This document shows positions 52,209 to 56,333 of a stretch of 56,333 bases of DNA, in pieces. The position numbers were made by a program, and so were the translations under genes. Source of the stretch: JAYVJH01 sp043777595 (GTDB lineage Bacteria > Bacteroidota > Bacteroidia > Cytophagales > Spirosomataceae); contig JAYWHT010000037.1 in the NCBI GenBank assembly GCA_043777595.1, forward strand, positions 1-56,333. Direction: 5' to 3'. The notes beneath the pieces were generated by a model. That model had not been told where the DNA came from, searched no databases, and was given only the letters and a program-made list of their open reading frames with translations. Each line of letters begins with the position of its first letter. Position 1 is the first letter of the stretch.

Positions 52209-53150
52209 ATGAATATCGAAAAAGTGAGTTGTTTGATTATAGGCTCAGGCCCAGCAGGGTATTCTGCCGCCATTTATGCGGCCAGAGCAGGTCTCAAACC
52301 AGTTATGTACACAGGTATTCAGCCAGGTGGGCAGCTAACAACCACGACCGAAGTCGAAAACTACCCAGGCTATCCGCAAGGCGTACAAGGCCCACAGATG
52401 ATGCTTGACTTTGAAAACCAAGCTCGCCGCTTTGACACAGACGTTCGGTATGGTATTGCTACCAAAATAGACATATCGCCATCGGGCCTGCATACCGTAT
52501 GGATCGACGGCCAGCAGCAAGTACAGTCCTCAGCAGTTATTGTTGCTACAGGTGCGTCGGCCAAATGGCTCGGCCTTGAGTCAGAACAGCGGCTCAACGG
52601 ACATGGCGTGTCGGCTTGTGCCGTGTGTGATGGTTTCTTTTTTAGAGGGCAAGACGTTATCGTTGTAGGTGGAGGCGACACAGCCTGCGAAGAAGCAAGC
52701 TATCTGGCAAAACTTTGTAAAAAAGTATATTTGTTAGTTCGCAAAGATACCCTTAGGGCTTCACAAATTATGCAAGCCAGACTACAATCAATACCTAATT
52801 TGGAAATACTCTGGAACACCCAAACAGAAGAAATACTCGGTGAGAGTGCCGTTACAGGCGCAAGAGTACTCAACAATAAAACAGGTGAAACCAAAACAAT
52901 AGAAGCCACGGGTTTTTTTGTAGCCATAGGTCATCAGCCTAACACCGATATATTTAAAGGTTTGTTGGACATGGACGAAGTAGGGTATATTCAGACACAA
53001 AAAGGTACATCAAAAACAAATATAGAAGGGGTCTTTGCCTGTGGCGATGCACAAGACAATATTTACCGTCAAGCCGTTACTGCGGCAGGAACAGGCTGTA
53101 TGGCCGCCCTTGATGCCGAACGATATTTAGCCGAAAAAGGCTTACATTGA
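52209..53150 (+). CDS. trxB: Thioredoxin-disulfide reductase
   Basis: 313 residues, full length. FAD-binding GSGPAGYSAAIYAARAG at the N-terminus, the redox-active CAVCDG near residue 137, NADPH-binding VVGGGDTACEEASYL, and the C-terminal FACGDAQDNIYRQAVTAAGTG. Keeps cytosolic thioredoxins reduced with NADPH. The gene faces a thioredoxin-domain protein, but that one is exported, so they need not be direct partners. Confidence 0.96.
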   Translation: MNIEKVSCLIIGSGPAGYSAAIYAARAGLKPVMYTGIQPGGQLTTTTEVENYPGYPQGVQGPQMMLDFENQARRFDTDVRYGIATKIDISPSGLHTVWIDGQQQVQSSAVIVATGASAKWLGLESEQRLNGHGVSACAVCDGFFFRGQDVIVVGGGDTACEEASYLAKLCKKVYLLVRKDTLRASQIMQARLQSIPNLEILWNTQTEEILGESAVTGARVLNNKTGETKTIEATGFFVAIGHQPNTDIFKGLLDMDEVGYIQTQKGTSKTNIEGVFACGDAQDNIYRQAVTAAGTGCMAALDAERYLAEKGLH

Positions 53151-53240
53151 TAAAATTTTAAATTGTATTTTTTCATCACAACCAACTCACTGGGCATAGA
53201 CTCGTTCCCCCCAGTAAGGTGGCCTTAAACAATAACCTAT

Positions 53241-54320
53241 ATGAGAATCAGACTAATTGCCGTCTGGGCATTGCTTCTTTCGTGTACTGTTTTGAGTACC
53301 AATGCCCAAGAAAAAGGACTATTCAAAAACACCCCCAAAATCAAAGTAAACAAGTCAAAACCCAACGACTTGCCAGAAATTAAACCAAAAAAAGACGAGT
53401 TCGACGAATATGAACCCGAAAAAACTAAAATTCGTTATGCAGACCAGTTTGAACCTCAAAAAGAACTCAACAAAACCGTAGCCGAAGATACAAGTAGCAT
53501 AGACCAAGGAGAGGTAAGCGTTGTTCAGCAAGTAGATTCAATAAAATTTGGGGACGACATGGTACAGGCCGCCGATTATTACACAATCTGGGATTCACGT
53601 TCAATCAATCCGTATGGACTAAGTGCCAAAGAATTTGAAGAAAACGTAAACCTACATATATACGACCCCGCCAAAGGTAATTTTTGGAACTTGCCACTCA
53701 ACGAAACCAAAATAACGTCAATGTTTGGTTTTAGGTCATTAGGTGGCCGCTCTCGCAATCACGACGGCATAGACTTAGATGCCAACACAGGCGACCCCGT
53801 TTACAGTACCTTCGATGGCGTAGTCAGGGTAGCAGGCTTCGATGGCAATGGCTATGGGCGTTTTGTGCTGGTAAGGCATTTCAATGGTCTCGAAACACTC
53901 TATGGCCACCTCTCAAAATTTAACGTAGAAATAGGCCAAATGGTCAAAGCAGGAGATGTACTTGGTTTGGCAGGTAATACAGGCCGAAGTTTTGGCGACC
54001 ACTTACACTACGAAAACCGCTACGAAGGTAATCCATTTAGCCCATCTTGGATTTGGGATTTTGCCGAACAGAAAATCCACGCCGAATATTTTCTGCTCAC
54101 TCCTCGTGTCTGGGACTATCTTCGCGGCGGTAGCCCCTACGAAAGCGAGTTTGAGTCCAGCGTTTCACAAGTCAAGCGTACCATCTTGCACCGAGTGCGC
54201 CGTGGCGAGACCTTAGATTCCATAGCATTAAAGTATGGTTTGTCTTCTAACGTACTATCAGACAAAAATAACCTCAAAAATTCAAACCTTCGGCCAGGTC
54301 AACGTTTGAAAGTCAATTAA
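53241..54320 (+). CDS. M23 metallopeptidase with C-terminal LysM domain
   Basis: 359 residues: signal peptide (cleavage after STNAQ), a charged Lys/Glu/Pro-rich linker (25-100), an M23 (lysostaphin-like) peptidase domain (about 155-285) with the zinc ligands in NHDGIDLDA and DHLHYE, the HFNGLETLYGHLS segment, and a C-terminal LysM (about 312-359; HRVRRGETLDSIALKYGL). Cuts peptidoglycan cross-links, anchored by LysM. The metal-binding His and Asp are all visible, so activity is likely, unlike EnvC/NlpD-type degenerate proteins. Confidence 0.93.
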   Translation: MRIRLIAVWALLLSCTVLSTNAQEKGLFKNTPKIKVNKSKPNDLPEIKPKKDEFDEYEPEKTKIRYADQFEPQKELNKTVAEDTSSIDQGEVSVVQQVDSIKFGDDMVQAADYYTIWDSRSINPYGLSAKEFEENVNLHIYDPAKGNFWNLPLNETKITSMFGFRSLGGRSRNHDGIDLDANTGDPVYSTFDGVVRVAGFDGNGYGRFVLVRHFNGLETLYGHLSKFNVEIGQMVKAGDVLGLAGNTGRSFGDHLHYENRYEGNPFSPSWIWDFAEQKIHAEYFLLTPRVWDYLRGGSPYESEFESSVSQVKRTILHRVRRGETLDSIALKYGLSSNVLSDKNNLKNSNLRPGQRLKVN

Positions 54321-54343
54321 GGAAAGTAAATTTGGTATCTCAG

Positions 54344-54393
54344 TATGAATTTTGAGAACGCATCTACATTAAAATGTGTTCTCAAAATTCATA
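54344..54393. terminator. Long hairpin between the M23 peptidase and bshB1
   Basis: A 19-bp stem with one G-U pair (54344-54362 with 54375-54393, 12-nt loop) lies 24 bp after the peptidase stop and 18 bp before the bshB1 start. No T-run follows, so it may be a non-canonical terminator or a leader structure affecting bshB1. Confidence 0.55.
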
Positions 54394-54411
54394 AACATAC
54401 CAAAACCACCG

Positions 54412-55137
54412 ATGTCTTTCAAATTAGATTTATTGGCAATAGCCGCTCACCCCGACGATGTAGAACTGGCTTGTGCAGGTACAATACTCTTGCATATCAA
54501 ACAAGGTAAAAAAGTAGGTATTTTAGACCTTACACGTGGCGAACTCGGCACACGAGGTACTCCCGAGCTTCGACTACAAGAAGCTGCCGCCGCCGCAGTT
54601 ATATTAGGTGTGCCTTTTCGAGAAAATGTAGGTATTAGAGATGGTTTTTTTAGAAATACCGAAGCTGACCAAATGGCCATCATACCGTTCATTCGCAAAT
54701 ACCAACCCGAAATCGTACTCGCCAACGCCATTCACGACCGACACCCAGACCATGGACGGGGCGCCAAACTTATTTATGACGCTTGTTTTTTGTCAGGACT
54801 ACGCCAAATCGAAACACTTGACGAAAACGGTAAACCTCAAACCCCATGGCGACCCAAGAATGTATTTCATTACATACAAGACCAATACATCAAGCCCGAC
54901 TTCATAATAGATATTACACCCCATTGGGAACAAAAAGTAGAGTCTATCCGCGCATTTCGGTCTCAATTTTACGACCCCAATAGTACAGAACCCGAAAGTT
55001 ATATTTCAAATCCAGATTTTTTAAAATTTGTAGAAGCACGCTCACGTGAGCACGGCCATGCAATAGGAGTAACACACGGCGAAGGTTTCACCGTTACCCG
55101 AGCCATCGGTTTGACCGATTTATGGTCAATAAAATAG
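54412..55137 (+). CDS. bshB1: Bacillithiol biosynthesis deacetylase BshB1
   Basis: 241 residues from the ATG at 54412; the frame opens 12 codons earlier inside the hairpin. LmbE-fold zinc deacetylase with AHPDDVE (12-18), TRGELGTRGTPELRLQEA, HDRHPDHGRG and HPxH-like REHGHAIG near the end. Removes acetate from GlcNAc-malate in bacillithiol synthesis, the low-molecular-weight thiol of many Bacteroidota. bshA and bshC are not in this window. Fits the thiol theme of the trxB region. Confidence 0.92.
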   Translation: MSFKLDLLAIAAHPDDVELACAGTILLHIKQGKKVGILDLTRGELGTRGTPELRLQEAAAAAVILGVPFRENVGIRDGFFRNTEADQMAIIPFIRKYQPEIVLANAIHDRHPDHGRGAKLIYDACFLSGLRQIETLDENGKPQTPWRPKNVFHYIQDQYIKPDFIIDITPHWEQKVESIRAFRSQFYDPNSTEPESYISNPDFLKFVEARSREHGHAIGVTHGEGFTVTRAIGLTDLWSIK

Positions 55138-55186
55138 CGGACATATACCTGTTTTAGTACTATTCCCATTTTTGATTTGCTTATTC

Positions 55187-55217
55187 AAACAACTTTTAAA
55201 AAAAGTTGTTTTTTTTT
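55187..55217 (+). terminator. Intrinsic terminator of bshB1
   Basis: 11-bp stem (55187-55197 with 55201-55211, 3-nt loop) running into a stretch of nine T. Confidence 0.88.
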
Positions 55218-55226
55218 GACTAAAAA

Positions 55227-55258
55227 TTTGGAATCAGCTAAAAAGACACATACCTTTG
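55227..55258 (+). promoter_or_regulatory. rRNA operon promoter
   Basis: TTTG (55227-55230), 20 nt, TACCTTTG (55251-55258): an exact Bacteroidota promoter. Transcription should start near 55265, giving a leader of about 125 nt before mature 16S rRNA. A second TTTG (55215-55218) is in the T-run of the bshB1 terminator. Confidence 0.85.
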
Positions 55259-55389
55259 CAGTCCCAAATCCAGAGAAACAGCAACGAGTTGTAATCAGAA
55301 ACAGGGAAAAAGTTCATTGAAATGATGGAAGTAAGTTAAACGACAAGTTTCTTAGCAAACAGTATTATTATATTAGATTAGGATTATTT

Positions 55390-56333
<944 letters not shown>

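Overview
The window is a gene-dense, AT-leaning stretch of chromosome from a member of the Bacteroidota, most likely order Cytophagales. The evidence is the partial 16S rRNA gene at the right end, with Bacteroidota-style sequence. Supporting signs are promoters of the -33 TTTG / -7 TAnnTTTG type, a TonB-dependent receptor with an N-terminal carboxypeptidase-regulatory-like domain, tandem DUF3857 proteins, bacillithiol synthesis (bshB1) and many short periplasmic signal peptides. Genus cannot be fixed by eye. No prophage, insertion sequence, CRISPR array or tRNA was seen.

Layout. 0.3-8.7 kb: an SDR oxidoreductase, an AlkA-type DNA glycosylase, a fasciclin protein, an AraC regulator facing a PhyH dioxygenase / aldo-keto reductase / Dabb operon, then lysC-serS. 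8.9-15.9 kb: a cluster that looks dedicated to neutral-lipid (wax ester or triacylglycerol) storage. It holds a WS/DGAT acyltransferase fused to an SCP2 lipid-binding domain, three helical, lysine-rich phasin-like proteins, a monoacylglycerol-lipase-like hydrolase translationally coupled to one of them, a second alpha/beta hydrolase, and a BTAD (SARP-like) regulator. 16-23 kb: YceI protein, coaBC, a TonB-dependent receptor preceded by a well-formed TPP riboswitch and promoter, an outer-membrane barrel, coaX. 22.9-28.4 kb: FKBP lipoprotein, rhomboid protease, PAP2 phosphatase, a GT39-type membrane glycosyltransferase that carries several repeat sequences in frame, and a DUF1501 protein.

28.5-33.5 kb: LRR lipoprotein, a Cys-rich copper-storage-like protein between two decayed gene remnants, ComB-like phosphatase, methyltransferase and DinB-like protein. 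33.8-39.8 kb: three consecutive DUF3857/transglutaminase-like exported proteins, of which only the third keeps the catalytic Cys and His. 39.9-48.1 kb: carbonic anhydrase overlapping a SulP transporter, fabG, acyl-CoA dehydrogenase, AraC regulator, PlsC, LipB and a GlcNAc-kinase-like ATPase. 48.2-55.1 kb: a large TIM-barrel/Ig-like secreted protein, a rhodanese-thioredoxin fusion divergent from trxB, an M23-LysM peptidase and bshB1. From 55.2 kb: an rRNA promoter and the first ~940 nt of 16S rRNA.

The most unusual signals are (i) the lipid-storage cluster, (ii) several dispersed repeat families: an ungapped 63-bp element in three copies, a 27-bp palindrome found both between genes and inside a coding sequence, and a degenerate GTCATGGGT family that enters one gene and supplies the start codon of another, (iii) the TPP riboswitch whose 3' strand doubles as the ribosome-binding site of a GTG-started receptor gene, and (iv) the DUF3857 trio with two catalytically degenerate members.
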